NCBI RefSeq assembly: GCF_015461835.1
Contig: NZ_JACOPX010000018.1
Coordinates: forward strand, 1 to 64,000
Length of the DNA stretch: 64,000 bases
Direction: 5' to 3'
Origin: Pseudomonas neuropathica
GTDB taxonomy: Bacteria; Pseudomonadota; Gammaproteobacteria; Pseudomonadales; Pseudomonadaceae
Shown here: piece after piece, positions 7,439-16,441 of the stretch
Position numbering within the stretch: position 1 is the first letter of the stretch
Layout of the letters: each line of letters begins with the position of its first letter
Notes under the pieces: model-generated
Database searches by the model: none
What the model was told of the DNA's origin: nothing
Seen by the model: only the letters and a program-made list of their open reading frames with translations
Position numbers and translations under genes: made by a program

Positions 7439-8263
7439 ATGAACGATGCGGTAAAGCACAGAACCCTGCCGGGGTCGTTGCGGGAAGCGCCAATTCCGCC
7501 GCCTCCGGGCAGGCCGGCGTTTAAAGCCAACACTTCGCAACCCGGCGGTCTGAATAAACAGCAAATGGTGTTGCTGGTCGCTGTGTCGGCGCTGATACAT
7601 GGCGGCGCCTGGTGGTTTCTCCAGCAGTCCAAAACAGAGCCATTGCCAACGCCACCGCAGATTCCGGAAATGACCGTCGAGCTGACCAGCCCGACGCCAC
7701 CGGCACCGCCGACCCCGGAACCGCCACCACCGCCTCCTCCGCCACCGCCTCCTGAACCGGAGCAACCGGTGGAAGACGAGGACGCGGTCAAGCCACCGCC
7801 GAAACCGGTGGAGAAACCCAAACCGATCGAAAAACCGAAACCGGTCGAGAAGCCGAAACCGGTGAAAAAGGTCGAGCCACCGAAAGCGCCGCCCGCTCCG
7901 GCACAACCTGCCGCGCCTGCTGCCCCGGCCACCCCGAGCGCGCCACCGGCTCCTGCCGCCGCGCCGGGTCCGGTCAAGGAGTCGGCAGCGATTTCCGGTC
8001 TCGCCAGCCTTGGCAACCCGCCGCCGGAATACCCGTCGCTGGCACTGCGGCGCAACTGGGAGGGCAGCGTGGTGCTGCGCATTCAGGTACTCGCCAACGG
8101 TCGCGCCGGCACGGTGACGGTGACCAAATCCAGCGGCAAGCCGCAACTGGATGACGCCGCCGTCGCCGCCGTGAAGAACTGGAAATTTATTCCGGCCAAA
8201 CGCGGTGATACGCCGATCGACGGCTTCGCCACCCAGACCATCGATTTCAAATTGCCGCAATAA
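7439..8263 (+). CDS. tonB: TonB energy transducer
   Basis: 274 residues in the TonB layout. A cytoplasmic N-terminus is followed by one membrane helix at about 43-61 carrying the S-x-x-x-H-G signature (SALIHG) that couples to ExbB/ExbD. Next come a Pro-rich periplasmic spacer, with a run of prolines and Lys-Pro/Glu-Pro repeats, and a C-terminal TonB domain (PPEYPSLALRRNWEGSVVLR to the end). It carries proton-motive energy to outer-membrane receptors. The ATG at 7439 follows GAGGGAG; an in-frame TTG at 7352 is unlikely. It heads the tonB-exbB-exbD-receptor-ABC gene run, so it is probably a dedicated TonB rather than the housekeeping copy. Confidence 0.95.
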   Translation: MNDAVKHRTLPGSLREAPIPPPPGRPAFKANTSQPGGLNKQQMVLLVAVSALIHGGAWWFLQQSKTEPLPTPPQIPEMTVELTSPTPPAPPTPEPPPPPPPPPPPEPEQPVEDEDAVKPPPKPVEKPKPIEKPKPVEKPKPVKKVEPPKAPPAPAQPAAPAAPATPSAPPAPAAAPGPVKESAAISGLASLGNPPPEYPSLALRRNWEGSVVLRIQVLANGRAGTVTVTKSSGKPQLDDAAVAAVKNWKFIPAKRGDTPIDGFATQTIDFKLPQ

Positions 8264-8312
8264 CCGAACGCTCAATCAACGCACAACCGAATAACGCAAG
8301 CGAGGTGTCACC

Positions 8313-9017
8313 ATGAACGATTTGTCTTCGATGATTGTCCCCGGCGTGCTCTGGGGTCTGGTGCTGTTTTCCGTGGTCAGCTGGGCGATCCTGCTGGTCA
8401 AGTCGGCGCAGTACCTGCGGCAGAAAGCGCAAAATAAACAATTCAGCAAAGCCTTCTGGGGCGCGCCGGATCTGCTCACCGCCGCCGAACACGCCAGCCA
8501 GTATCCGGGCTCGCTGGCGCGTATCGCCAGCAGCGGTTTCGAAGCGCTGCTGGTGGAAGATTCGCCGCGTACCACCCAGCAATTGGCGCACACCATCAAC
8601 CGTTCGGATCGCCTGGAACGCAACCTGCGCCAGCAGATCCAGAAGGAACGCCGCTCCCTGGAAAACGGCCAGGCGATCCTCGCCAGTATTGGCAGCACCG
8701 CGCCGTTCATTGGTCTGTTCGGCACCGTGTGGGGAATCATGGAAGCCCTGAAAAGCATCGGCGAAACAGGCTCGGCCAGCCTTGAAGCGGTCGCCGGGCC
8801 GATCGGTCACGCGCTGATCGCCACCGGCGTCGGTATCGCCGTCGCGGTGCCGGCGGTGCTGATTTACAACTTCTTCCTGCGCCGTTTGAAACTCGCCTCG
8901 GCAGACATGGATGACTTCGCCCACGATTTCGACGCCCTCGCCTCGCGCAGTGCGTTTTCCATCAGCCGTCAGGCCATCGCCAGCAAAACCACAGCCGCCG
9001 TGCGGGAGGCCAGCTGA
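8313..9017 (+). CDS. exbB: ExbB/TolQ/MotA-family proton channel subunit
   Basis: 234 residues with three membrane segments: an N-terminal helix (IVPGVLWGLVLFSVVSWAIL), then a long cytoplasmic region, then two helices. These span LASIGSTAPFIGLFGTVWGIMEAL and the segment from GPIGHALIATGVGIAVAVPAVL to NFFL. The GSTAPFIGLFGTVWGIM motif is the ExbB/TolQ hallmark. It forms the pentameric stator that powers TonB. GAGG lies seven bases before the ATG at 8313. It follows tonB by 49 bp and overlaps exbD by one base. Confidence 0.95.
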   Translation: MNDLSSMIVPGVLWGLVLFSVVSWAILLVKSAQYLRQKAQNKQFSKAFWGAPDLLTAAEHASQYPGSLARIASSGFEALLVEDSPRTTQQLAHTINRSDRLERNLRQQIQKERRSLENGQAILASIGSTAPFIGLFGTVWGIMEALKSIGETGSASLEAVAGPIGHALIATGVGIAVAVPAVLIYNFFLRRLKLASADMDDFAHDFDALASRSAFSISRQAIASKTTAAVREAS

Positions 9018-9418
9018 TGTCCTTTTCCACTCAAGACAGCGATGAAGTGCTCAGCGAAATGAACGTCACGCCGCTGGTCGACGTGATGCTCGTGCTGCTG
9101 GTGGTGTTCATCGTCACCGCGCCGCTGATGACCAACGCAATCAAGGTCAACCTGCCAAAAACCGACGCCGTCGCCCCCGCCGAAAAGAAAGACCCGGTGG
9201 TGGTCAGCGTCGATCAGGACGGCAAGTTCTATCTGGCGAAAACCGAGCTGGCCCCGGAATCGCTGGAGGCCAGCCTCAAGGAGGTCAAGGCCAAGGACAG
9301 CGAAGTGCGCGTGCAGTTGCAGGCCGACTCCGCCGTCAATTACGGCCAGGTGGCGAAAGCCATGGCGTCGATCGAACGCTCGGGCATTACCAAGATTTCG
9401 GTGATGACCACCCACTGA
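9017..9418 (+). CDS. exbD: ExbD/TolR-family biopolymer transport protein
   Basis: 133 residues with one N-terminal membrane helix and a periplasmic domain. The channel aspartate is Asp22 in NVTPLVDVMLVLLVVFIVTA, the ExbD signature. It works with ExbB as the proton-driven motor for TonB. Its ATG overlaps the exbB stop codon (TGATG), implying translational coupling. About 200 bp without terminator or gene separate it from the receptor gene. Confidence 0.95.
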   Translation: MSFSTQDSDEVLSEMNVTPLVDVMLVLLVVFIVTAPLMTNAIKVNLPKTDAVAPAEKKDPVVVSVDQDGKFYLAKTELAPESLEASLKEVKAKDSEVRVQLQADSAVNYGQVAKAMASIERSGITKISVMTTH

Positions 9419-9626
9419 GTGCGGTGGCGGCCGCGTACTGAAAACACGCGTCCGGCACCGCTGACCAAATCCCGTCGTAAACGGCCGACCGAAAAAACGC
9501 CACGCGTCTTCGGAGGGGATCGGCTTGCTTGAAGAAAGTGGTTTTCCGCACGCGGTATCACCGATAGCGGAGCAATGAGGGGCTCACAAGGCCAATTCGA
9601 TAACGTCTAAAAAGTCGGAAATAACC

Positions 9627-12338
9627 ATGCTGATGAACACTCCACGCTTCACGCTCAAACCCTTGGTGGCAACGATTTCTCGCCACCGTTTTGTTCCGTT
9701 GTATCTGGTGGCCATGGGGATGGGCGCCGGGACTGTGCAGGCGGCCGAGGACGACAACGCTAACGTCCCGGCAGCTGCGGCGGTAGTTGCGCCGACCACG
9801 CAACTGCAACGGGTGGAAGTGACCGGTTCGGCGATTCGCCGGGTCGATGCGGAAACGGCGGTGCCGATCACCATTCTCAAGGCCGATGAGCTGCGCAAAC
9901 AGGGCGTGACCACCACCGCCGAACTGGTCCAGCGCATCACCGGCAGCCAGTCGATCAACAACAGCGCCGGCTCCGTGGGCGCAGCCACCGGCGGTGCCTC
10001 GTTCGCCGACATGCGCGGCATCGGTGCGAACAAGACGCTGGTGCTGCTCAACGGTCGACGCCTGGCCAACAACGCCTTGTCCGGGACCAACTCGGCCGGC
10101 GGCGCGGTGGATCTGAACATGATCCCGTTTGCCGCCATTGAGCGCGTGGAAGTCCTGCGTGACGGCGCCTCGGCCTTGTACGGCACCGACGCCATCGGCG
10201 GCGTGATCAACTTCATCACCAAGAAATCCCTGACCGACGGCCAACTGACCCTCGGCGGCGAAACCCCGACCCACAGCGGCGGCGGCCAAACCAAAGACAT
10301 GAGCGCCAGTTGGGGCTACGGCGATCTGGAAGAAGACCGCTTCAACGTCCTCGGCGTGTTCAACTACAACAAGCAGCAGAACCTCGACGCCAACGACCGC
10401 TCCTTCGCTACCGACTACGCCCCCGGTCGCGGCCTCGATCAGACCTCCGGCACTGCGTTCCCCGGCAACTACAGCCAGAACGGCAACGCCACCAACCCGT
10501 TGGCCAACAGCAATTGCAACGGCCCCAACCTGATCGCCCGCGACGGCTTGTGCCGCTTCAGCACCCGTGAATTCATCGACCTGGTGCCACAGACCGAGAA
10601 GACTTCGTTCTTCGGCAAGACCACCGGCAAACTCGGCGACGATCACAACGTCAATCTCGAATACTTCTGGTCGCGCAACAACAACGCCACGGCGGTCGGC
10701 CCGGCGCCACTGACCGGCCTGAGCCTCGACGGCTCGTCGCCCTACTACCCCGGCAACGGCATCACCCCGGCGCCGACCGATTTCGCCCTCGACCCGACCC
10801 AACCGGTCGATGTGAACTGGCGCGAAACCGCTGCGGGCCCGCGCGAATCGAAAGACCAGAACACCAGCCAGCGCTTTTTGCTCAGTTTCGATGGCCTGGT
10901 CGGCGGTTGGGATTACAACGTCGGCGCGTCGTACAACCAGAACAAAATCGTCTCCAGCGTCACCAGTGGGTATGTCAGCGATCAAGCGATGATCAACGGA
11001 CTGGCCAGCGGTTTGCTCAACCCGTTCGGCCCGCAGTCCGCCGCCGGTCAGCAGTACATTGATAACGCGGCGTATCACGGCGCCTATTCCACTGCGGTGG
11101 GCCGTGTAGCCGGTTTCGATGGTCGTATCAGCCGCGAAATCGGCGACTGGTTCGGCGCTGGCCCGTCCGGTCTGGCACTGGGCGGCGAATACCGCAAAGA
11201 GAAATTCCATCAGGACTTCGAGTCGTTCGCCGGCGATATCCAGAGCCTCGGCATCGACCCGGCCGGCAGTGTCGAGGGCGACCGCAGCGTGAAAGCCGCC
11301 TACGCCGAAATCAACGTGCCGGTGCTCGACAGCCTCGAACTGTCCGCCGCCGTGCGTCACGACAAATACAGCGACTTCGGCAGCACCACCAACCCGAAAT
11401 ACTCGTTCCGATATCAGCCATTGAAAGAGCTGGTGGTACGCGGCGCCTACAGTGAAGGCTTCCGTGCGCCGTCGCTGTACGAACTGTATTCGCCGCGCAG
11501 CATCACCTACACCCAGGGCTACTACAACGATCCGGTGCTGTGTACCGGCGGCGTGGTGCAACCGGGCGGCAACGGCGGCCGCGATTGCGGTCAGCAGTTC
11601 CTCAACCAGATTGGCGGCAACGAAGACCTGGCCCCGGAGAAGGCGCGCAACGTGACCCTCGGCTTCGTCTATCAGCCGATCAACAACCTCTCGGTGGGTC
11701 TGGATTTCTGGTGGATCCACATCTCCAACCAGATCCAGCCGTTCCCGGAATCCACCGTGTTTGATCAGGCCGGTTCCTACCCGGATCGCTTCGTGCGCAA
11801 CGCCGACGGCACGCTCAACTACATCGTCACCGGCAACGCCAACCTCGGCATCGTCGAAACCAACGGCGTCGATGTGTCACTGGATTACCGCTTCCCGAAC
11901 ACGCCGTACGGTCAGTTCGGTCTGGGCCTGCAAGGCACCTATGTTGACGAGTACGACTTCCAGAGCACCATCAAAGGCCCGTTCACCGATAAGGTCGGCG
12001 ACTTCCAGGGTGACGGCGTGATCGCGCGCTGGAAGCACAACCTCACCGGCAGCTGGACCTTCGGCGCGGCGCGGGCGGCACTGACCAACCGCTTCACCAC
12101 CGGTTACAACGACTACGACCGCGACACCCACGCACGCGTGGCGTCGTATTCGGTGTGGGACCTGTCGGCCGGCTACACCTTCAACAAGGTGCTGGATGTC
12201 GATGCCGGGATGAAGAACGTGTTTGACCGCAACCCGCCGTTCTCCAACCAGGCCTACAACTTCCAGAGCGGCTATGACCCGCGCTACACCGACCCGCTGG
12301 GCCGTACGTTGTTTGCGCGCATGACTTACCACTTCTAA
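9627..12338 (+). CDS. TonB-dependent outer-membrane receptor (non-siderophore type)
   Basis: 903 residues. A signal peptide ends near VQA-AEDD (about 39). A Ton-box-like LQRVEVTGS segment (about 65-73) is followed by a plug domain with MRGIGANKTLVLLNGRRL and VEVLRDGASALYGTDAIGGVIN, then a 22-strand-type barrel ending in the aromatic HF terminus. The plug signature (ADMRGIG-NKTLVLLNGRR) matches the large receptors used for carbohydrate or peptide uptake in Xanthomonas, Caulobacter and sphingomonads, rather than the siderophore group. It lies between exbD and a YejA-like binding protein on the same strand. This strongly suggests it feeds that ABC importer. The substrate is unknown. Confidence 0.92.
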   Translation: MLMNTPRFTLKPLVATISRHRFVPLYLVAMGMGAGTVQAAEDDNANVPAAAAVVAPTTQLQRVEVTGSAIRRVDAETAVPITILKADELRKQGVTTTAELVQRITGSQSINNSAGSVGAATGGASFADMRGIGANKTLVLLNGRRLANNALSGTNSAGGAVDLNMIPFAAIERVEVLRDGASALYGTDAIGGVINFITKKSLTDGQLTLGGETPTHSGGGQTKDMSASWGYGDLEEDRFNVLGVFNYNKQQNLDANDRSFATDYAPGRGLDQTSGTAFPGNYSQNGNATNPLANSNCNGPNLIARDGLCRFSTREFIDLVPQTEKTSFFGKTTGKLGDDHNVNLEYFWSRNNNATAVGPAPLTGLSLDGSSPYYPGNGITPAPTDFALDPTQPVDVNWRETAAGPRESKDQNTSQRFLLSFDGLVGGWDYNVGASYNQNKIVSSVTSGYVSDQAMINGLASGLLNPFGPQSAAGQQYIDNAAYHGAYSTAVGRVAGFDGRISREIGDWFGAGPSGLALGGEYRKEKFHQDFESFAGDIQSLGIDPAGSVEGDRSVKAAYAEINVPVLDSLELSAAVRHDKYSDFGSTTNPKYSFRYQPLKELVVRGAYSEGFRAPSLYELYSPRSITYTQGYYNDPVLCTGGVVQPGGNGGRDCGQQFLNQIGGNEDLAPEKARNVTLGFVYQPINNLSVGLDFWWIHISNQIQPFPESTVFDQAGSYPDRFVRNADGTLNYIVTGNANLGIVETNGVDVSLDYRFPNTPYGQFGLGLQGTYVDEYDFQSTIKGPFTDKVGDFQGDGVIARWKHNLTGSWTFGAARAALTNRFTTGYNDYDRDTHARVASYSVWDLSAGYTFNKVLDVDAGMKNVFDRNPPFSNQAYNFQSGYDPRYTDPLGRTLFARMTYHF

Positions 12339-12356
12339 CTGAGAGCACCACACCTC

Positions 12357-12447
12357 CTGTAGGAGTGAGCCTGCTCGCGATAGCGTTTTTTCAGTCAACC
12401 TTGCAGGGTCTGACTTGGCCTCATCGCGAGCAGGCTCACTCCTACAG
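12357..12447. repeat. REP pair
   Basis: CTGTAGGAGTGAGCCTGCTC and its complement end the element, with a short unique spacer. It lies between the receptor and the yejA-like gene. A REP pair here can stabilise the upstream mRNA or reduce read-through, so the ABC genes may be expressed at a different level from the receptor. Confidence 0.9.
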
Positions 12448-12486
12448 TTTTGACCTGTGTGCATTCAGGAATTAAGGAGTGACTTC

Positions 12487-14352
12487 ATGAGTTTTTTGCG
12501 CAACATGGCTGGCCTGCTTTTGGGCAGTGCGCTGCTGTGCACCGGCACCTCGGCGCTGGCCGCTGGCAGTTATGCGCTGACGGTGTACGGCGAGGCGCCG
12601 AAGTATCCGGCGAACTTCCAGCATTTCGATTTCGTCGATCCCAACGCGCCCAAGGGCGGTTCGCTCAGTCGCGCGTCGATGGAGATCGGCCAGTACAACT
12701 ACATCAGCCCGTATGCCGATCAGGGCATTTCCGTGGTGCAGGTCAATGACTGGGTGTACTCGCCGTTGGCGTTCCGTTCGCTGGACGAGCCCTACACCGT
12801 TTACGCATTGGTCGCGCAGCAGATCGAGCGCGATCCCGATGGACTCTGGGTGCGCTTCACCCTCAATCCAAAAGCACGTTTCGCCGACGGCACGCCGATC
12901 ACTGCCGAAGACGTGCGCTACACCTTCAACCTGCTGATGACCAAGGGCAGCCTGAGTTATCGCCAGCAATACGCCGATGTGCAGGACGTGCTCATCGAAG
13001 GCCCACGGCAGGTGCGCTTCACCTTCAAGAACAACCTCAACCGCACCTTGGCGCTGGATCTGGCGACGATGCGCATCGTGCCTGAGCACTGGTGGAAAAC
13101 CCGCGACTTCGCCAATGGCGGCGGTTTCGAGCCACCGCTGGGCAGCGGCCCGTACCGGGTGAGCAAGGTCGACGCCGGGCGCAGCATCAGTTTTCAACGT
13201 GATCCGGACTGGTGGGGCAAAGACCTGCCGGTCAGTCGCGGGATGTACAACTTCGACACCCTCACGGTGAATTTCTACGGCGACACCGACGTCGCCCGCC
13301 AACTGCTGCAGGCCGGCGCGTTCGACTACAACCGCGAGTTTTCCTCGTCCGGTTACGTGGTCGGCTATGACAGCCCGGCATTGCGCGACGGCCGCTTGCA
13401 GCAGTCGATCCTCGCCCCGGAGAAACCCACCGCCGCTCAGGGCTTCGTGTTCAACCTGCAAAACCCGATCTTCCAGGATCGCCGCGTGCGTCAGGCGATC
13501 AGCCTGCTGTGGGATTTCGAGTGGACCAACAAACAGATGATGCGCGGCTTCTACGTGCGCCAGAACAGCTTCTGGCCGAAGAGTGAAATGGCTGCCACCG
13601 CCCTGCCCGACGCCGAAGAATTGAAGATCCTCGAGCCGCTGCGCGGGCAGATCCCTGACGAGGTATTCACCACGGTCTATGAAGCGCCGAAAACCGACGG
13701 CAGCGGCTACATCCGCGACAAGCAACTGCAAGCGTTGCAGCTGCTCGCCGAGGCGGGCTGGACGCCGCAACACAATCACCTGGTCAACGCTGACGGCGAG
13801 CCGCTGGAGTTCACCTTTCTCGACGGTCAGGGCGGCTTCGATCGCATGCTGTTGCCGTTCAAACGCACCCTCGCGCAGATCGGCATCACCCTGAATTTGC
13901 GCCGCATCGATTCGGCGCAGTACGTCAACCGCCTCAACGCCCGCGACTACGACATGATCGTCACCAGTTTCCCGCGCAGCGGCGATCCGATCGTCTCCCC
14001 CGGCCGCGAGTTGTACAGCCTGTACGCCTCGCAAAGTGCCACGCAAGTCGGCAGCTCGAACTCGATGGTGCTGGCCAATCCGGCGGTCGATCAACTGATC
14101 GACGGACTGGTCCAGGCCAACACCCGCGAAGCCATGGTGCATTACGCCCGCGCCCTCGACCGGGTGCTGCAATGGGGTTACTACATGATTCCCAACTATT
14201 ACTCCAAAGGCACGCCGACGGTGTATCAGAACCGCTTCGGCATGCCGGCCGTGCAACCGGCCTACGACGAAGGCCTCAACACCTGGTGGGAGGTATCGGC
14301 CAAGGCGCTGACCACGCAACAAATGCACAGCCAGCTTGCGGGGGGCCAGTGA
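12487..14352 (+). CDS. YejA-like periplasmic peptide-binding protein
   Basis: 621 residues with a signal peptide (MSFLRNMAGLLLGSALLCTG, cleavage near LAA-GS) and a family 5 solute-binding domain. Visible motifs include YGEAPKYPANFQHFDFVDPN, LADGTPIT-like FADGTPITAEDVRYTFN and RQAISLLWDFEWTNKQ, all typical of YejA. The length is close to E. coli YejA (about 600). YejA proteins bind oligopeptides and peptide-nucleotide antibiotics such as microcin C. AAGGAG lies eight bases before the ATG at 12487. It starts a tightly packed set with yejB, yejE and yejF homologues. Confidence 0.92.
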   Translation: MSFLRNMAGLLLGSALLCTGTSALAAGSYALTVYGEAPKYPANFQHFDFVDPNAPKGGSLSRASMEIGQYNYISPYADQGISVVQVNDWVYSPLAFRSLDEPYTVYALVAQQIERDPDGLWVRFTLNPKARFADGTPITAEDVRYTFNLLMTKGSLSYRQQYADVQDVLIEGPRQVRFTFKNNLNRTLALDLATMRIVPEHWWKTRDFANGGGFEPPLGSGPYRVSKVDAGRSISFQRDPDWWGKDLPVSRGMYNFDTLTVNFYGDTDVARQLLQAGAFDYNREFSSSGYVVGYDSPALRDGRLQQSILAPEKPTAAQGFVFNLQNPIFQDRRVRQAISLLWDFEWTNKQMMRGFYVRQNSFWPKSEMAATALPDAEELKILEPLRGQIPDEVFTTVYEAPKTDGSGYIRDKQLQALQLLAEAGWTPQHNHLVNADGEPLEFTFLDGQGGFDRMLLPFKRTLAQIGITLNLRRIDSAQYVNRLNARDYDMIVTSFPRSGDPIVSPGRELYSLYASQSATQVGSSNSMVLANPAVDQLIDGLVQANTREAMVHYARALDRVLQWGYYMIPNYYSKGTPTVYQNRFGMPAVQPAYDEGLNTWWEVSAKALTTQQMHSQLAGGQ

Positions 14353-14353
14353 C

Positions 14354-15418
14354 ATGCTGCGTTATCTGAGTCGACGTTTACTGCTGATCATCCCGACGCT
14401 GCTGTGCATTCTGGTGGTCAATTTTCTCATCGTGCAGGCCGCGCCGGGTGGCCCGGTGGAGCAAGCCATCGCACGCTTGCAAGGCTTCGGCGGGCACAGC
14501 ATGGGCGGTGGTGGCGAGGTCGCTGCGGTTGGCGGCGCCGGGCGCAGCAGCCGAGGCCTCGATCCGGCGCTGATCGAGGAGATCAAACACCATTACGGCT
14601 TCGACAAACCGATGCACGAACGCTTGTGGCTGATGCTGAAAAACTATGCGCAGCTGGATCTGGGCAGCAGCTTCTTTCGCGGCGCCAAGGTCACCGATCT
14701 GATTGTGCAGAAGCTGCCGGTGTCGCTGTCGCTGGGTTTATGGGCGACGCTGATCACCTACCTGATTTCGATCCCTCTGGGCATTCGCAAAGCGATCAAG
14801 AACGGCAGCGCCTTCGATGTCTGGAGCAGCACGGCGATCATCATCGGCTACGCGATGCCGGCGTTCCTCTTCGCGATTTTGCTGATCGTGGTGTTTGCCG
14901 GCGGCAGCTACGTCAACTGGTTTCCGGTGCAGGGGCTGGTCTCGGATAACTTCGACAGCCTGAGCACGTTGGGCAAGGTCGGCGACTACCTCTGGCACCT
15001 GGTGTTGCCGGTGACGGCGCTGGTGATTGGCGGTTTCGCCACGTTGACGATCCTGACCAAGAACAGCTTCCTCAACGAGATCAGCCGCCAGTATGTGATC
15101 ACCGCGCGGGCCAAGGGCCTGACGGAGAGGCGCGTGCTCTACGGCCACGTGTTTCGCAACGCGATGCTGTTGGTGGTGGCCGGTGTGCCGTCGGCGCTGA
15201 TCGAGGTGTTTTTCGCCGGATCCTTATTGATCGAAACCATCTTCAACCTCGACGGTCTGGGGCGCATGAGCTACGAGGCGGCAGTGTCGCGCGACTATCC
15301 GGTGGTGTTCGGTGCGTTGTTCCTGTTCACCCTGTTCGGCCTGTTGATCAAGCTGATCGGCGACCTCTGCTACACCCTGCTCGACCCGCGCATCGACTTC
15401 TCGGCGAGGACTGCCTGA
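14354..15418 (+). CDS. YejB-like ABC transporter permease
   Basis: 354 residues with about six membrane helices. The N-terminus MLRYLSRRLLLIIPTLLCIL and the EAA-loop region SRQYVITARAKGLTERRVLYGHVFRNA are those of DppB/YejB permeases. A Gly-rich periplasmic insert (about 50-75) separates the first helix from the core, as in YejB. The ATG at 14354 comes two bases after the yejA-like stop codon. It pairs with the YejE-like permease that overlaps its stop. Confidence 0.94.
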   Translation: MLRYLSRRLLLIIPTLLCILVVNFLIVQAAPGGPVEQAIARLQGFGGHSMGGGGEVAAVGGAGRSSRGLDPALIEEIKHHYGFDKPMHERLWLMLKNYAQLDLGSSFFRGAKVTDLIVQKLPVSLSLGLWATLITYLISIPLGIRKAIKNGSAFDVWSSTAIIIGYAMPAFLFAILLIVVFAGGSYVNWFPVQGLVSDNFDSLSTLGKVGDYLWHLVLPVTALVIGGFATLTILTKNSFLNEISRQYVITARAKGLTERRVLYGHVFRNAMLLVVAGVPSALIEVFFAGSLLIETIFNLDGLGRMSYEAAVSRDYPVVFGALFLFTLFGLLIKLIGDLCYTLLDPRIDFSARTA

Positions 15419-16440
15419 TGTTCACTCTTTCCCCTCTTGGTCAGCGCCGTGTCGCGCAGTTCAAGGCCAACCGCCGTGGGCGCTGGTCGTTGTGGCTGTT
15501 TATCGGTCTGTGCCTGATTTGTCTGGGCGGTGAATTGATCGCCAACGACAAACCGCTGGTGATCCGTTATCACGACGCCTTTTACTTCCCGATCCTCAGT
15601 GATTACCTGGAAACCGATTTCGGCGGCGAGCTACCGTTTCAACCGGATTACGCCAGCAGTTACGTACACAAGCTGATTGAGGATCAGGGCGGCTGGATGC
15701 TGTTTCCGCCGATTCCGTTCAGCTACGACACAGTCAATTACGACCTCAGCGAACCGGCGCCGAGTCCGCCCTCTTCCAGCAACTGGCTGGGCACCGACGA
15801 TCAGGCGCGCGACGTGTTGGCGCGGGTGATTTTCGGCACGCGAATATCGATTCTGTTTGCGCTGATTCTCACCGGCATCAGTGCATTGATCGGCATCGTT
15901 GCCGGCGCGTTGCAGGGTTATTACGGCGGTTGGGTCGACTTGCTTGGGCAGCGCGTGCTGGAGATCTGGTCGGGGTTGCCGGTGCTGTACCTGCTGATCA
16001 TTTTGTCCGGCTTCGTCTCGCCGAGTTTCTGGTGGTTGCTGGGGATCATGGCGCTGTTTTCCTGGCTGGCGCTGGTCGATGTGGTGCGCGCCGAGTTTCT
16101 GCGCGGACGCAATCTGGAATACGTCAAAGCTGCGCGGGCACTGGGCCTGACCGACAACGAACTGATGTGCCGACACATCCTGCCCAACGCGATGACCTCC
16201 ACCCTCACCTATCTGCCGTTCATTCTCACCGGCGCCATCGCCACCCTGACTGCGCTGGATTTTCTTGGTTTCGGTATGCCGGCGGGTACTGCATCGCTGG
16301 GCGAATTGATCGGTCAGGCCAAGCGCAATCTGCAAGCGCCGTGGCTGGGGCTGACGGCGTTTTTTGCTTTGGCGTTGATCCTGTCTTTGTTGGTTTTCAT
16401 CGGTGAAGCGTGCCGAGATGCCTTTGATCCTAGGAGCTGA
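15418..16440 (+). CDS. YejE-like ABC transporter permease
   Basis: 340 residues. One N-terminal helix is followed by a long periplasmic loop (about 40-120) containing DYLETDFGGELPFQPDY and the conserved LGTDDQARDVLARVIFGTRIS. Five more helices follow, with the EAA loop LEYVKAARALGLTDNELMCRHILPNAM. The long loop with the DQARDV motif is typical of YejE/DppC permeases. The start overlaps the yejB-like stop (TGATG) by one base. Confidence 0.94.
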   Translation: MFTLSPLGQRRVAQFKANRRGRWSLWLFIGLCLICLGGELIANDKPLVIRYHDAFYFPILSDYLETDFGGELPFQPDYASSYVHKLIEDQGGWMLFPPIPFSYDTVNYDLSEPAPSPPSSSNWLGTDDQARDVLARVIFGTRISILFALILTGISALIGIVAGALQGYYGGWVDLLGQRVLEIWSGLPVLYLLIILSGFVSPSFWWLLGIMALFSWLALVDVVRAEFLRGRNLEYVKAARALGLTDNELMCRHILPNAMTSTLTYLPFILTGAIATLTALDFLGFGMPAGTASLGELIGQAKRNLQAPWLGLTAFFALALILSLLVFIGEACRDAFDPRS

Positions 16441-16441
16441 C

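Noticed and set aside
7420..8275. Long minus-strand frames opposite tonB rich in Gly or Arg
   Set aside because: They are complements of the Pro-rich TonB spacer; no ribosome site or recognised domain.
9558..11720. A 720-codon minus-strand frame opposite the TonB-dependent receptor
   Set aside because: It is a shadow of the receptor gene, which has a signal peptide, plug and barrel features on the plus strand.
12472..14355. A 627-codon minus-strand frame opposite the YejA-like gene
   Set aside because: Typical high-GC shadow; the plus strand encodes a clear binding protein with signal peptide and good ribosome site.
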